Shown here one piece after another: positions 16,488 through 24,826 of a stretch of DNA of 64,000 nucleotides (position 1 is its first letter; every line of letters starts with the position of its first letter). The DNA is from an uncultured Latescibacterota bacterium (GTDB lineage: Bacteria; Latescibacterota; UBA2968), in NCBI GenBank assembly GCA_951812755.1, contig OX638329.1, forward strand, positions 3,170,522 to 3,234,521, given 5' to 3'. The translations under genes were made by a program, and so were the position numbers. The notes beneath the pieces were generated by a model, which had not been told where the DNA came from, did not search any database, and was given only the letters and a program-made list of their open reading frames with translations.

Positions 16488-19400
16488 TCAGTTTTTAGCT
16501 GAAATAGGCCCATTGGCCAATAACGCCTTCACTGCCGCTTCCGTGCGAGTTCCACGCAGCTTCAGCGCGTTGATGACGCCATTTTTATCTATCAGAAATA
16601 CCGATGGGATGCCCCAGACACCGTAGGATTTTGAAATTGTCCGCGTCTTTTCTTTCTCAAATACCTGCACATAGCTCAGTTTTTCTTCTTTCACAAAATC
16701 TCGCAGTGCCTTCTCTTCGCGATCCAAACTCACGCCCACGACTTCCAATCCCTGATTGCGATAGGTTTCGGCAATGCTTTTGATTGTCGGAATTTCATCA
16801 ATGCACGGTGGACACCACGTTGCCCAAAAATCGATCAACACGGCTTTTTTGTCTCGGTAATCTGCGAGCCGAAATGTTGAACCATCCAGCCTCTTGGCCT
16901 CAAATTCGGGTGCGATATCTCCCAGGCTCAAGGTTGGACGTTCCTCCATTTCCAATTCTGCTATATAACTCAATTCTTTTTTATTCGTCAGATCAATCCT
17001 ATCGACTTTGCTCCAGCGTTTTCCACCAGGACCGAGGTTGTCTCTTTTGTAAAATCTGATGGTAATCCGTGCAGAAGGCAGACCACGTAATTCAAACCGG
17101 CCCTCTTTGTTTGTTTTTTTCCCTTCTATTGAGACAAAATTCTCAGGATCCTCGCCTATAATATGGACGCTTATGGCAACATCTGAAACGGGCTGTCCCT
17201 TGTAAGTTGCCACACCTGTAATTCGCGCATCGCCCAGAGGCTCAAAGTTCAATATTACATCGCGGTCTTTGATTACCAGCACCTGAGATTGAACACTGCG
17301 ATGTATTGCGATTGTGCGTCCATCCCTTTCCTCTTTTTCGGGTGCGGTTACGGAAATATGATATTTCCCTGGCTCCAGACCCTCCTGAAGATATGCACCA
17401 TTAGCGTCAGGGTGGCCTACTTGGGGTCTGGATTCTGCGCCATTAAGGGCAATCGTTCTGACCGTTAGCCTTTCTACGGGTACACCAGTTAGCGATACCC
17501 TGCCTGAAATAGAGTACAGACGCAAACGCTCTACGCGGATATCTATTACATCATCGGCAGGTGTAACTTTTTGATTCACCATTCCGGTCTCGGGATGATT
17601 CACCCAGATGTGACCACCCGCTACGTCATTTAGAGTGAACAAACCCGACGCATCCGTATAAGTATTGCGCTGGAAGGGCAATGCGGGCAATGTATATACT
17701 TTCTTTTCAGGATTCGGCGGAGGTCCAGGACCAACGCGCGCCCAGGCAATGGGTTTGCCCAACTCATCCACAACGCGACCGCGAAACATCATTCCTTTTT
17801 TGAGACTAATCACTACTTGCTCTTCAATGGCATTTTCAACTTCCCGCACGATTTGTGCGTATCCTTCTGCTGCGACGTCAAAAGTAGCTTGTGGTCCCGC
17901 AACCTGCCAGCCTTCAAATTTTCCATTGGCATCTGTGGTCACGATCTGGGGAGATAATCGTCGATCGTCTAAAGAATCATCGGAAATCACCACAACAGCA
18001 TTGGCAATTGGATTATCGAATTTGTCACGTACGAGACCGGATATGCGGCGCGAGTTGAGCAAGAGCAGATCGACATCTTCAATTTTACTCTCGGATTTTG
18101 CCTCAACGGTCACGGGTTCAGCCGCATTCTTGGACGCGACCCGCACGCGATATACGCCCGGGGTGACTTCGACGCGATAGCGGCCATCTTCATCTGTCAT
18201 GGTTCCTGCATGCACCTCGCCATCGTCGTATTCAGCCCATATCCCCATATTTGCTATGGGTTGGCCATCGCGCTGATCGATTACTTTACCAGATATTGTT
18301 GTCAGGTGATCGATAGGTGGCTTATAGGATACAATACCAGAAACACCAAGGTAAAAAGCCCCATCGCCTTTTTCAACCAGACCCCATACAGAATCGCGGG
18401 GAATGCCGTGTTTGCGCGTCAATCGCAACCACATCCCATCTTTATACCGCATCAGACCTTTTGTCTCTACATCCCGTTGGTCACCTTGATGCGTGCCAAA
18501 CCACAGATCGCCATTTTCCGTTTGCCAGATATTTCGAGACGCATTTATAGGCAGTCCATCATGTGCATCGTAGTGTGTCCATGCTGTGCCGTCAAAGCTG
18601 GAAATCCCTCCTCTGCGCCGCGTTATGGTGCGCCCAATAACCGATCCATGCACGGCCCAAAGCGTGCCTTTTTCGTCGTAAAATAGCTTATAGATCTTGC
18701 GGCCATCATATATATTCCCATTACGCACGCCCTCTATGGGCACGCTATCGACAATATGAGAGGTCCATTTTCCATCTTTGTAGTGGCTCAATCCGCGAAG
18801 GGTTGCGATCCACACGCCGCCTTCGGAATCGGTTTCCACATTGTAAACTCGATTGTGGATCAATCCATCTTCCACAGTATATTTGCGCCATACTTTGCCA
18901 TCAAAATGCAAGACGCCGTTTCCGCCTTTGAAGCGATCGGGGCCTCCGTGTGCTCTGATATTTGAAAAGCTCTGGATAACCCAGATACCGCCACCATCAT
19001 CTTCGGCAAAATCATATCCAGGGGTGATTTCTCCCAGACCCGTTGTTTTTGAATCCCATACCTGCCATGTCTTTCCGCTAAAGTTCGCGACAATTGGCCT
19101 ATTTTTATATATACCGGCAAACCACATTGAGCCATTGCGCGCTTGCATAAAGGCACGCATCTGGTCGAATGAACCATCTTCCGGCAATGTGAACTTTTGC
19201 CACGTATCTCCATCCTGCAAATAGAGACCATTCGCGCCGCGCCACCACAGGCGACCATCGCGCATTTTCATCGGAAGTGCTCGCTGCGATACGTCGCTGG
19301 TATCGGTTATGGCAATTCCGCCCTCAAATACAATTTTTTTATCATTGTGATCGACCTTTGAAGTGGTCAGGCTGCCAATGACGGTCGCTCCACCGATAAA

Positions 19401-20510
19401 TACCACTGCCATTACAAGTGCTGACAAGCGACCAACGCGCGGAGACACATGGCCTCCCAGGGTGATAATGCGATTGACCCGCTCCAGGACCTGAGTTGGT
19501 CGCGCCATGTCCATGCCCAAAGCCATCGCAGGACGAGGTTGCAGTTGGGTTGCCACATTCAGGAGCGTGTCCGCGTAGCTTTCAGAATTGCCAGTTGTCG
19601 TTACTGTCCAATCATCGCAGGCTTGTTCTTGAACTTCAAAGAGCAGATGCTTGACGCGGTGGAATAGGGGATTGAACCAGTAAAACGCCATGCCTACCAT
19701 TGCCAGCAAACGATACAGGCAATCCCATCGCTTGACGTGAATGAGTTCGTGTATCAAAATTGATTCCAACTGATAGCGCGATTCGACCATAGGTGCTGGC
19801 AATACGACTACTGGCTTCAGGAGTCCTACCTGAGTTGGACTGCCGATTTGGTCACTGATAGATAGTGCGACGGATCGCCGAATACCCAATTGATTCTTTA
19901 AGACCTGTAAATCATTTTGAAGCTGTTCGTCTTCACAGGGGAATAGAGATCGATGAAACTTGCAAACCATTATAAGACAATAAATTATCCGAATCAGTAA
20001 AACCAATACGCCAATAGCATAGAGTACGATCACACCATATAAAGCATGTGCTGAAGTGATTTCATTCAGTATATGGGCTGTCCAATTGACTGATTTTGTC
20101 CCGGCATTTTTGGCGAAAACAATTTGTGCGGGGGAGGGGGGTACGAAGTCTTGAGATAGTTCTGGGTTTTCTGAAAACGCCCTATCAGATACTCTTTGTT
20201 GATTCAATGCAGGTGTGGATTTTGTCAGAGATGTCTCAGGGACAACTACAGGTTGGGGAGATGGAATAGCCGATTCCGAAGGTGGCGATGGCGCATCAAA
20301 TTGAAATCGCAGGGAAGGTAGGCACAAAGACGCGATGGGAATGACCAGCACGCCGACAAGACACCAGTTCAAAAGCAAACTGCGCTTTGCTGCCTGGCGT
20401 GTGCTCAGAAGCCACACGGCAAGTAGAACAAGACCCATAAATAGGGTGGTCTTGATAGTCGCATCGAGGAGAAAGATGGCAATGGGTTCCAGTACAGGTG
20501 TATCGATCAT
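16488..20510 (-). CDS. Giant BlaR1/M56 sensor-protease fused to propeller, beta-sandwich and TlpA domains, copy 2
   Basis: 1340 residues with the architecture of copy 1: M56 protease membrane domain with HELIH at 254-258 and a conserved EQACDD, last membrane segment near 366-385, propeller-like repeats, carboxypeptidase-regulatory-like modules (one fewer than copy 1) and a C-terminal TlpA-like domain with C1233-P-P-C1236. The N-terminal 350 residues are almost identical to copy 1, whereas the periplasmic part has drifted more, as expected if the sensing part is diversifying. Its ATG overlaps the blaI stop (ATGA), so repressor and sensor are made together. In the known BlaR1/MecR1 systems the M56 domain leads to cleavage of BlaI; the same wiring is inferred here. 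Confidence 0.88.
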   Translation of the reverse strand: MIDTPVLEPIAIFLLDATIKTTLFMGLVLLAVWLLSTRQAAKRSLLLNWCLVGVLVIPIASLCLPSLRFQFDAPSPPSESAIPSPQPVVVPETSLTKSTPALNQQRVSDRAFSENPELSQDFVPPSPAQIVFAKNAGTKSVNWTAHILNEITSAHALYGVIVLYAIGVLVLLIRIIYCLIMVCKFHRSLFPCEDEQLQNDLQVLKNQLGIRRSVALSISDQIGSPTQVGLLKPVVVLPAPMVESRYQLESILIHELIHVKRWDCLYRLLAMVGMAFYWFNPLFHRVKHLLFEVQEQACDDWTVTTTGNSESYADTLLNVATQLQPRPAMALGMDMARPTQVLERVNRIITLGGHVSPRVGRLSALVMAVVFIGGATVIGSLTTSKVDHNDKKIVFEGGIAITDTSDVSQRALPMKMRDGRLWWRGANGLYLQDGDTWQKFTLPEDGSFDQMRAFMQARNGSMWFAGIYKNRPIVANFSGKTWQVWDSKTTGLGEITPGYDFAEDDGGGIWVIQSFSNIRAHGGPDRFKGGNGVLHFDGKVWRKYTVEDGLIHNRVYNVETDSEGGVWIATLRGLSHYKDGKWTSHIVDSVPIEGVRNGNIYDGRKIYKLFYDEKGTLWAVHGSVIGRTITRRRGGISSFDGTAWTHYDAHDGLPINASRNIWQTENGDLWFGTHQGDQRDVETKGLMRYKDGMWLRLTRKHGIPRDSVWGLVEKGDGAFYLGVSGIVSYKPPIDHLTTISGKVIDQRDGQPIANMGIWAEYDDGEVHAGTMTDEDGRYRVEVTPGVYRVRVASKNAAEPVTVEAKSESKIEDVDLLLLNSRRISGLVRDKFDNPIANAVVVISDDSLDDRRLSPQIVTTDANGKFEGWQVAGPQATFDVAAEGYAQIVREVENAIEEQVVISLKKGMMFRGRVVDELGKPIAWARVGPGPPPNPEKKVYTLPALPFQRNTYTDASGLFTLNDVAGGHIWVNHPETGMVNQKVTPADDVIDIRVERLRLYSISGRVSLTGVPVERLTVRTIALNGAESRPQVGHPDANGAYLQEGLEPGKYHISVTAPEKEERDGRTIAIHRSVQSQVLVIKDRDVILNFEPLGDARITGVATYKGQPVSDVAISVHIIGEDPENFVSIEGKKTNKEGRFELRGLPSARITIRFYKRDNLGPGGKRWSKVDRIDLTNKKELSYIAELEMEERPTLSLGDIAPEFEAKRLDGSTFRLADYRDKKAVLIDFWATWCPPCIDEIPTIKSIAETYRNQGLEVVGVSLDREEKALRDFVKEEKLSYVQVFEKEKTRTISKSYGVWGIPSVFLIDKNGVINALKLRGTRTEAAVKALLANGPISAKN

Positions 20511-20890
20511 GATGTGCCTCCTGTGCGTTGCTTGAGTTTTTCACGCAATCGCGCTACATCGTCCATGTCTATCTCTTCGTCTTCAACCAGTCGCGCCAGC
20601 AAGAGTTCGGTTGATCCGCCAAATAGTTTTTGTATAATGTGCTTCATCGCCGATGATTGAACGCTTTGCTGTTCGATCACAGGTCGGTACACATTGGCGC
20701 GTCCTTGCTTTTCGTGCGCCACATAGCCTTTGTCTTCCATGATCTGTAAGAGTGTGCGAATGGTTGATCCTTCTAACCTGTTGGGTAATTTTGCCTGTAT
20801 CACCTCGACAGTCGCTTCTTTCTGTTGCCAGAGTACCTGTATGAGTTCTATTTCACGAGTGGTCAATCCCTCTTGTCGCAGTCTTGCCAT
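20507..20890 (-). CDS. blaI: BlaI/MecI-family transcriptional repressor
   Basis: 127 residues, the family length. A winged helix-turn-helix occupies the first 75 residues (LTTREIELIQVLWQQ, GSTIRTLLQIMEDKGYV), followed by a helical dimerisation tail (KLFGGSTELLLARLVEDEE). Family members bind dyad operators as dimers and are removed by cleavage when the partner membrane protease is triggered. AAGGAG lies just before the ATG. The gene overlaps sensor copy 2 by 4 bases. It is the only intact blaI for two sensor genes in the window. Its promoter is at 21186-21214, separated from the gene by a mobile palindrome at 20909-21135. Confidence 0.93.
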   Translation of the reverse strand: MARLRQEGLTTREIELIQVLWQQKEATVEVIQAKLPNRLEGSTIRTLLQIMEDKGYVAHEKQGRANVYRPVIEQQSVQSSAMKHIIQKLFGGSTELLLARLVEDEEIDMDDVARLREKLKQRTGGTS

Positions 20891-20908
20891 TTTTAGCTCC
20901 TTTTATTT

Positions 20909-21135
20909 ACTGATGTTACGCATGTCAGACGTTTTGTCATGCTGAGCGGAGTGGAACGGAGCCGAAGCATCTGTTCCACCTGCGCTATGAGTAGATGAAC
21001 TGCTACGCAGTCATGCTCGATTTACTCGCCTTCATACCCCGCTCCTTCGACTCCACTGCGCGGAGTTTATCTTGAGCGAAGCCGAAAGGCTCAGAATGAC
21101 AGGCGCATTATATTGTGCCTATGCGTAACATCAGT
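20909..21135. mobile_element. MITE-like palindromic repeat, copy A
   Basis: Ends are a perfect 15-base inverted repeat: ACTGATGTTACGCAT at 20909-20923 and ATGCGTAACATCAGT at 21121-21135. Inside, GTCATGCTGAGC near the left faces GCTCAGAATGAC near the right. TATTTA flanks it on both sides (20904-20909 and 21136-21141). No coding capacity. It lies between the blaI promoter and the blaI ribosome-binding site. Related copies at 37624-37805 and about 49551-49677. Confidence 0.82.
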
Positions 21136-21155
21136 TATTTACTTGAATGATACCA

Positions 21156-21171
21156 TGCGAAATAATTAGCA
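21156..21171. promoter_or_regulatory. Candidate BlaI operator, blaI promoter, downstream site
   Basis: TGCGAAATAATTAGCA, a dyad with the pattern TGC-n-AA-n-TA-n-TT-n-GCA. It lies about 8-23 bases after the predicted transcription start. An identical 16-mer is at 23871-23886 in the same position relative to its own promoter. Confidence 0.6.
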
Positions 21172-21185
21172 TATCAGTTTTCAGA

Positions 21186-21214
21186 AAAATATCCTATTAA
21201 AAATTCGTTGTCAA
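21186..21214 (-). promoter_or_regulatory. Promoter of blaI and sensor copy 2
   Basis: Minus-strand TTGACA (21214-21209), 17-base spacer, TATTTT (21191-21186). The surrounding 140 bases are homologous to those at 23869-24009. Confidence 0.75.
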
Positions 21215-21222
21215 GCCCAAAT

Positions 21223-21238
21223 AGCGAAAAAATTAGCA
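21223..21238. promoter_or_regulatory. Candidate BlaI operator, blaI promoter, upstream site
   Basis: AGCGAAAAAATTAGCA, 14 of 16 bases as in the downstream site, 67 bases from it, just upstream of the -35 box. Confidence 0.5.
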
Positions 21239-21277
21239 GTGTTTTTAAATGCACAGAAGGTTGTAGTTGACTCAAAA

Positions 21278-21308
21278 ATAAAAAACCGCCCGTTGTTGCT
21301 GGGCGGTT
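21278..21308 (-). terminator. Intrinsic terminator after GWxTD copy 3
   Basis: AACCGCCC (21284-21291) pairs with GGGCGGTT (21301-21308); on the minus strand a T-run follows. It separates the GWxTD copy 3 transcript from the blaI promoter. Confidence 0.85.
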
Positions 21309-21350
21309 GGGACGAATATCAAGACACAACCGGCGAATTGGTATCGTTCT

Positions 21351-23819
21351 TCACTTTACAACCCGAAAATAAACGTATTTCCTATCCGTCTGCTCTGTTT
21401 GCTTGTCCTGTGCCAATACCGTTAATTGATAGATCCCTTCAGGCACCTGGTTCACGTCGATCTGCAAATACGTGAAATCATCTTCTCGATTGCCTTCGTA
21501 ATTGGCTGTGACTGTGCGGGTCAAATCGCCATCTTTTGATCGCTTGATCTTCAAGCCTTCGGCGGCGATGTGATGCACTTGACCACCACTCGTATAAACC
21601 CTCGTCTCGCCCCATATATCGCTATCGGGAAATACGCTATCGAGCACATCGTCATCCTGTGATTGCCCGGTCTGCAAATCCTCGGCAGCAATTTGATCTG
21701 TTTGTTCACTATGCAGAGCAATCTCTGTTTTTTCCATCGTCTCAATCAGATCTTGAGAGGCGAATAATGTGGGCGATAGCGTATCCACCTCTGGCTTGCC
21801 GATAGTGTAGGAGATCTCATATTGCGTGCTGCCAAAATCGTCGCGTTGAAGATCATACAGTTCCAGATAGATAAAGACGGGTTCAGATGGTGAAAATGTA
21901 CGGACGGGATTGGGAGTAATGAGCAGGTCGTCACGGCTTTCTGGCAATGCTTTCTTCGCTTGAATATCGCTGCCGACGAGCAGATCACTCAGATGGAAGG
22001 GCTCCTGGTCATACAAAAATTGTTCCTCATTGCGTGCAATACCAATTGCGCCGGATGTCTGATCCAATAATTCCACAGAAACATGATAGCTGCCTTGAGG
22101 TACAGACAATGTGCGCGAGATCAACAGGTGATCGTTGCGATGTCGTGCAGCAGCATTGGAGGCTGGCTTCTGCGGCGGCAATGCAAAACTCACGAATTTG
22201 CGATAGTTATACACATCATTCCACTGTTCATCAAACAAGAACACCCCATCCCAAAAACGCACCTTGTCCGTTTCGGGATTTTCTGTTAATCGGTCTTTGG
22301 GAATCATATAGCTGAGTTCGACCCGCATGCTGTCTCGTTCTTCAAAGGCGGCGATCTGATGGGGAAGAGTGTATTTGCGATTGAGGTAAGGATCGACAAA
22401 GCGTTGGGCTGTTTTCCGGAAGATATGATGCGGGGCTTCTGTCAATATAGATGTAGGTGGAATCATGGAACCCGGTGATATTCTCATCATAAAATACGGT
22501 CGTATCCTCTTAGCATCATTCTCTGCTCTCTTCGTGATCGTAAAACCACTGGTTTCTACTGCAGGCACCGTGCTTGGGAGGTAGCCTACAGCACCGCCGC
22601 AAAAATGCCAGCTATCATCCGTAGTGCCACAAAATTTGAACTGAAAGTTTTCGTAATACCAGAACTCCATCATTGCGGCATCCAGGATCTTTTCAGAATC
22701 CCATGTCCCTTTATAGGTTGTCACGCGCCGTCTATATCTTCCAAATTTGATATAGGTCTTTCCCATATCTGTCTGCCACCCCTCAACATCATCCAAAAAT
22801 TGCCTGAACCGCAAATTTGCATAAGCCATGCGACCAAAATGTGCCATCTTTCTTTCATTAAATTCTGACAAATAGAGAGGATCCTGACGCTTCCAAAACA
22901 TCTCGCGTTTCAATAATTCATCAATTGCCTGCGTCGTATCGCGGGATGCATGCTCTTCTTCAGGCACAAGCAAATCAATTGATTCGAGCAACTCACGTTC
23001 TTCAACACGCATCAAGTCAATGGCGCGTTGATAGTATTCATGTGAGTCATTGAATTCGCCAATTTGATAGGCGGCAAGCCCACAGAACAAGAGCGCATTT
23101 TTGTCATCTGGGTTGTGCGCGTACAAGTCTTGCATCAAGGCATGAAACGCATTCCAGTTCTCATCTTCAAAGTAGAGGATGCCCAGCAAATAATAGGATT
23201 GCTGATTAGTGGCATCCAATTGGATGCTTTTTCGCAGGACTTGCACGGCTTCTTGTTTGGATTCCTGGGCAAAGGTCTTGAAATCTTTTATCCTGGGCTT
23301 CATTGCCATTTCCTTGTAATGTGGTACCCTGGACCCCATGTCCATCTCTTTCAATGGCGCTCTTCTATCTTTCTGTGATAGAAAATCATACACCAAGAAC
23401 ATACCTATACTATTGAGGACATCCGTATTTTTCGGATGCTTTTTCATCACGTTCTTGAATTGGTTCAATGCGCGTGACCGAAAGCTCTGTGCCCACCAGA
23501 TTTTTCCGCGCGTTAGCTGATACTCAATATTGTCGGGGTTAATTGCGATTGCCTGCTGTATCATCCGCATTGCGTTCTGCCTACCATTTATGCTGTAGTC
23601 CAACAAATACAGTTTGACCAATTCATTATATGCAGGCGCATAATTTTTGTCCTTGGAAATAATCTCCTCGAACGCCTTGATGCTTTCCTTTTGGCTTACC
23701 TTCCCGACTTGCTCCATTGCATTCTGAAACAGCGAGTCTATTGTGGTTTCCCCTTTGGACAAGCCAGAACCCAAAAGGCAGGCCAACGCGATCAATCCGA
23801 TATGGGTTGTATATCGCAT
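21351..23819 (-). CDS. TPR and GWxTD-domain secreted protein, copy 3
   Basis: 822 residues, the third paralogue. Export signal after MRYTTHIGLIAL, TPR-like helices, GWQTD at 347-351 followed by the TYIKFGRYRRR stretch, and the same beta-rich C-terminal region ending RKYVYFRVVK. It carries an extra 20-odd residue insertion (around residues 150-180, KEMDMGSRVPHYKEMAMK) that the other two lack. AAGGA 7 bases upstream picks the ATG at 23819 over an in-frame one at 23834. Unlike copies 1 and 2 it has its own promoter (23901-23929) with two candidate operators, and its own terminator, so it can be expressed apart from a sensor gene. Confidence 0.85.
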   Translation of the reverse strand: MRYTTHIGLIALACLLGSGLSKGETTIDSLFQNAMEQVGKVSQKESIKAFEEIISKDKNYAPAYNELVKLYLLDYSINGRQNAMRMIQQAIAINPDNIEYQLTRGKIWWAQSFRSRALNQFKNVMKKHPKNTDVLNSIGMFLVYDFLSQKDRRAPLKEMDMGSRVPHYKEMAMKPRIKDFKTFAQESKQEAVQVLRKSIQLDATNQQSYYLLGILYFEDENWNAFHALMQDLYAHNPDDKNALLFCGLAAYQIGEFNDSHEYYQRAIDLMRVEERELLESIDLLVPEEEHASRDTTQAIDELLKREMFWKRQDPLYLSEFNERKMAHFGRMAYANLRFRQFLDDVEGWQTDMGKTYIKFGRYRRRVTTYKGTWDSEKILDAAMMEFWYYENFQFKFCGTTDDSWHFCGGAVGYLPSTVPAVETSGFTITKRAENDAKRIRPYFMMRISPGSMIPPTSILTEAPHHIFRKTAQRFVDPYLNRKYTLPHQIAAFEERDSMRVELSYMIPKDRLTENPETDKVRFWDGVFLFDEQWNDVYNYRKFVSFALPPQKPASNAAARHRNDHLLISRTLSVPQGSYHVSVELLDQTSGAIGIARNEEQFLYDQEPFHLSDLLVGSDIQAKKALPESRDDLLITPNPVRTFSPSEPVFIYLELYDLQRDDFGSTQYEISYTIGKPEVDTLSPTLFASQDLIETMEKTEIALHSEQTDQIAAEDLQTGQSQDDDVLDSVFPDSDIWGETRVYTSGGQVHHIAAEGLKIKRSKDGDLTRTVTANYEGNREDDFTYLQIDVNQVPEGIYQLTVLAQDKQTEQTDRKYVYFRVVK

Positions 23820-23870
23820 TGTTATTCCTTTCAAAAGAGAGTGGTCTTTTTATCAATCTGAGTGATTTTG

Positions 23871-23886
23871 TGCGAAATAATTAGCA
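23871..23886. promoter_or_regulatory. Candidate BlaI operator, GWxTD copy 3 promoter, downstream site
   Basis: TGCGAAATAATTAGCA, identical to 21156-21171, about 8-23 bases after the predicted start of transcription. Confidence 0.6.
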
Positions 23887-23900
23887 TATAAATTTCCAGA

Positions 23901-23929
23901 AAAATAGCCAATTAAAAACTCGTTGTCAA
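23901..23929 (-). promoter_or_regulatory. Promoter of GWxTD copy 3
   Basis: Minus-strand TTGACA (23929-23924), 17-base spacer, TATTTT (23906-23901). Start predicted near 23894, giving a leader of about 75 bases. Confidence 0.75.
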
Positions 23930-23936
23930 GTTCAAG

Positions 23937-23952
23937 TACGAAATAATTAGCA
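23937..23952. promoter_or_regulatory. Candidate BlaI operator, GWxTD copy 3 promoter, upstream site
   Basis: TACGAAATAATTAGCA, 15 of 16 bases as in the downstream site, 66 bases from it and just upstream of the -35 box. Confidence 0.55.
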
Positions 23953-23978
23953 ATAAATTTTAAATACACTGGAGGTAT

Positions 23979-24009
23979 AAAAAAAACCGCCCGTTGTTGC
24001 CGGGCGGTT
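23979..24009 (-). terminator. Intrinsic terminator after the lone tlpA gene
   Basis: AACCGCCCG (23985-23993) pairs with CGGGCGGTT (24001-24009), with a long T-run on the minus strand. Sequence and loop (TTGTTG) closely match the terminator at 21278-21308. Confidence 0.85.
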
Positions 24010-24069
24010 GAATGCATATCAGAAGCTCAGTATAGTAGAAAGCCATACACCATAATTTTATTTATCCGA

Positions 24070-24618
24070 TCAATTAGCTGAAATAGGCGCATTGGTCAAT
24101 AACGCCTTCACAGCCGCTTCTGTGCGATTGCCGCGTAGCTTCATCGCGTTAATGACGCCATTTTTATCTATTAGAAATACCGATGGGATGCCCCATACAC
24201 CGTAGGATTTTGCAATTGCGTCTGATTTTTCTTTGTCAAATACTTGCCCATAGCTCAACTTTTCTTGTTTCACAAAATCTCGCAGTGCCTGCTCATCCCG
24301 GTCCAAACTCACGCCTACGACTTCCAATCCCTGATTGCGATAAGTTTCAGCAATGCTTTTGATTGTCGGAATTTCATCAATGCACGGTGGACACCACGTT
24401 GCCCAAAAATCGATCAACACGGCTTTTTTGCCCCGATAATCTGCGAGCCGGAAGGTTGAACCATCTAACTGTTTGGCCTCAAATTCTGGGGCTGTATCTC
24501 CCACGCTCAAGGTCGGACGTTCCTCCTTACAGCCAATTGCCACTGTTCCGGCAATAAACATTACCGCGATCACCAGTGCGGACACGCGACCATTTTGATT
24601 GAACCGTGTGTTATTCAT
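24070..24618 (-). CDS. TlpA/ResA-like thiol-disulfide protein, probable lipoprotein
   Basis: 182 residues. A hydrophobic N-terminal segment (VSALVIAVMFIAGTVAIGC) ends in a possible lipobox Cys30; the rest is a TlpA-like thioredoxin domain with C76-P-P-C79 and the GIPS cis-proline region. The domain is nearly the same as the C-termini of the two giant sensors, and the N-terminal segment (GRVSALVIAVMFIAG) resembles their last membrane helix (VGRLSALVMAVVFIGG). It therefore looks like a sensor gene from which protease, propeller and beta-sandwiches were deleted, although the reverse (a source for the fusion) cannot be excluded. Expected to act in the periplasm on protein or small-molecule thiols. 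AGGAGA precedes the ATG; promoter at 24674-24702. Confidence 0.88.
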   Translation of the reverse strand: MNNTRFNQNGRVSALVIAVMFIAGTVAIGCKEERPTLSVGDTAPEFEAKQLDGSTFRLADYRGKKAVLIDFWATWCPPCIDEIPTIKSIAETYRNQGLEVVGVSLDRDEQALRDFVKQEKLSYGQVFDKEKSDAIAKSYGVWGIPSVFLIDKNGVINAMKLRGNRTEAAVKALLTNAPISAN

Positions 24619-24644
24619 GATAAATCTCCTCTCCTGGGCTTTTT

Positions 24645-24658
24645 ACGCAATCGCGCTA
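24645..24658 (-). repeat. Possible blaI 3' vestige ahead of the lone tlpA
   Basis: ACGCAATCGCGCTA matches exactly the 3' part of blaI (near 20543) and of the blaI remnant (near 14063), in the same strand and the same place relative to the next gene. Only 14 bases, so it could be chance. Confidence 0.4.
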
Positions 24659-24673
24659 TCTTAAGTTCCATAT

Positions 24674-24702
24674 AACATAGCCCGCGCAGATTTATACGTC
24701 AA
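24674..24702 (-). promoter_or_regulatory. Promoter of the lone tlpA gene
   Basis: Minus-strand TTGACG (24702-24697), 17-base spacer, TATGTT (24679-24674). No copy of the 16-base dyad is seen here. Confidence 0.6.
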
Positions 24703-24751
24703 CCAAAAGGCCTGACAGGATGTGCGATTGCGTGGTATAGAACGCCCCACA

Positions 24752-24780
24752 TTGCAGAGCGAGTAAAAATTGGCTATATT
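24752..24780 (+). promoter_or_regulatory. Promoter of the family B polymerase gene
   Basis: TTGCAG (24752-24757), 17-base spacer, TATATT (24775-24780). Start predicted near 24787, 40 bases before the ATG at 24827; this argues against the earlier in-frame start at 24770. Confidence 0.6.
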
Positions 24781-24826
24781 TAAACAGTTGCTTTCCCCTT
24801 CTCCCGCAACAAATTGGAGCAACACA

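Noticed and set aside
24770-24826. Earlier in-frame start of the polymerase
   Set aside because: It overlaps the -10 box (24775-24780), and the ribosome site fits ATG 24827.
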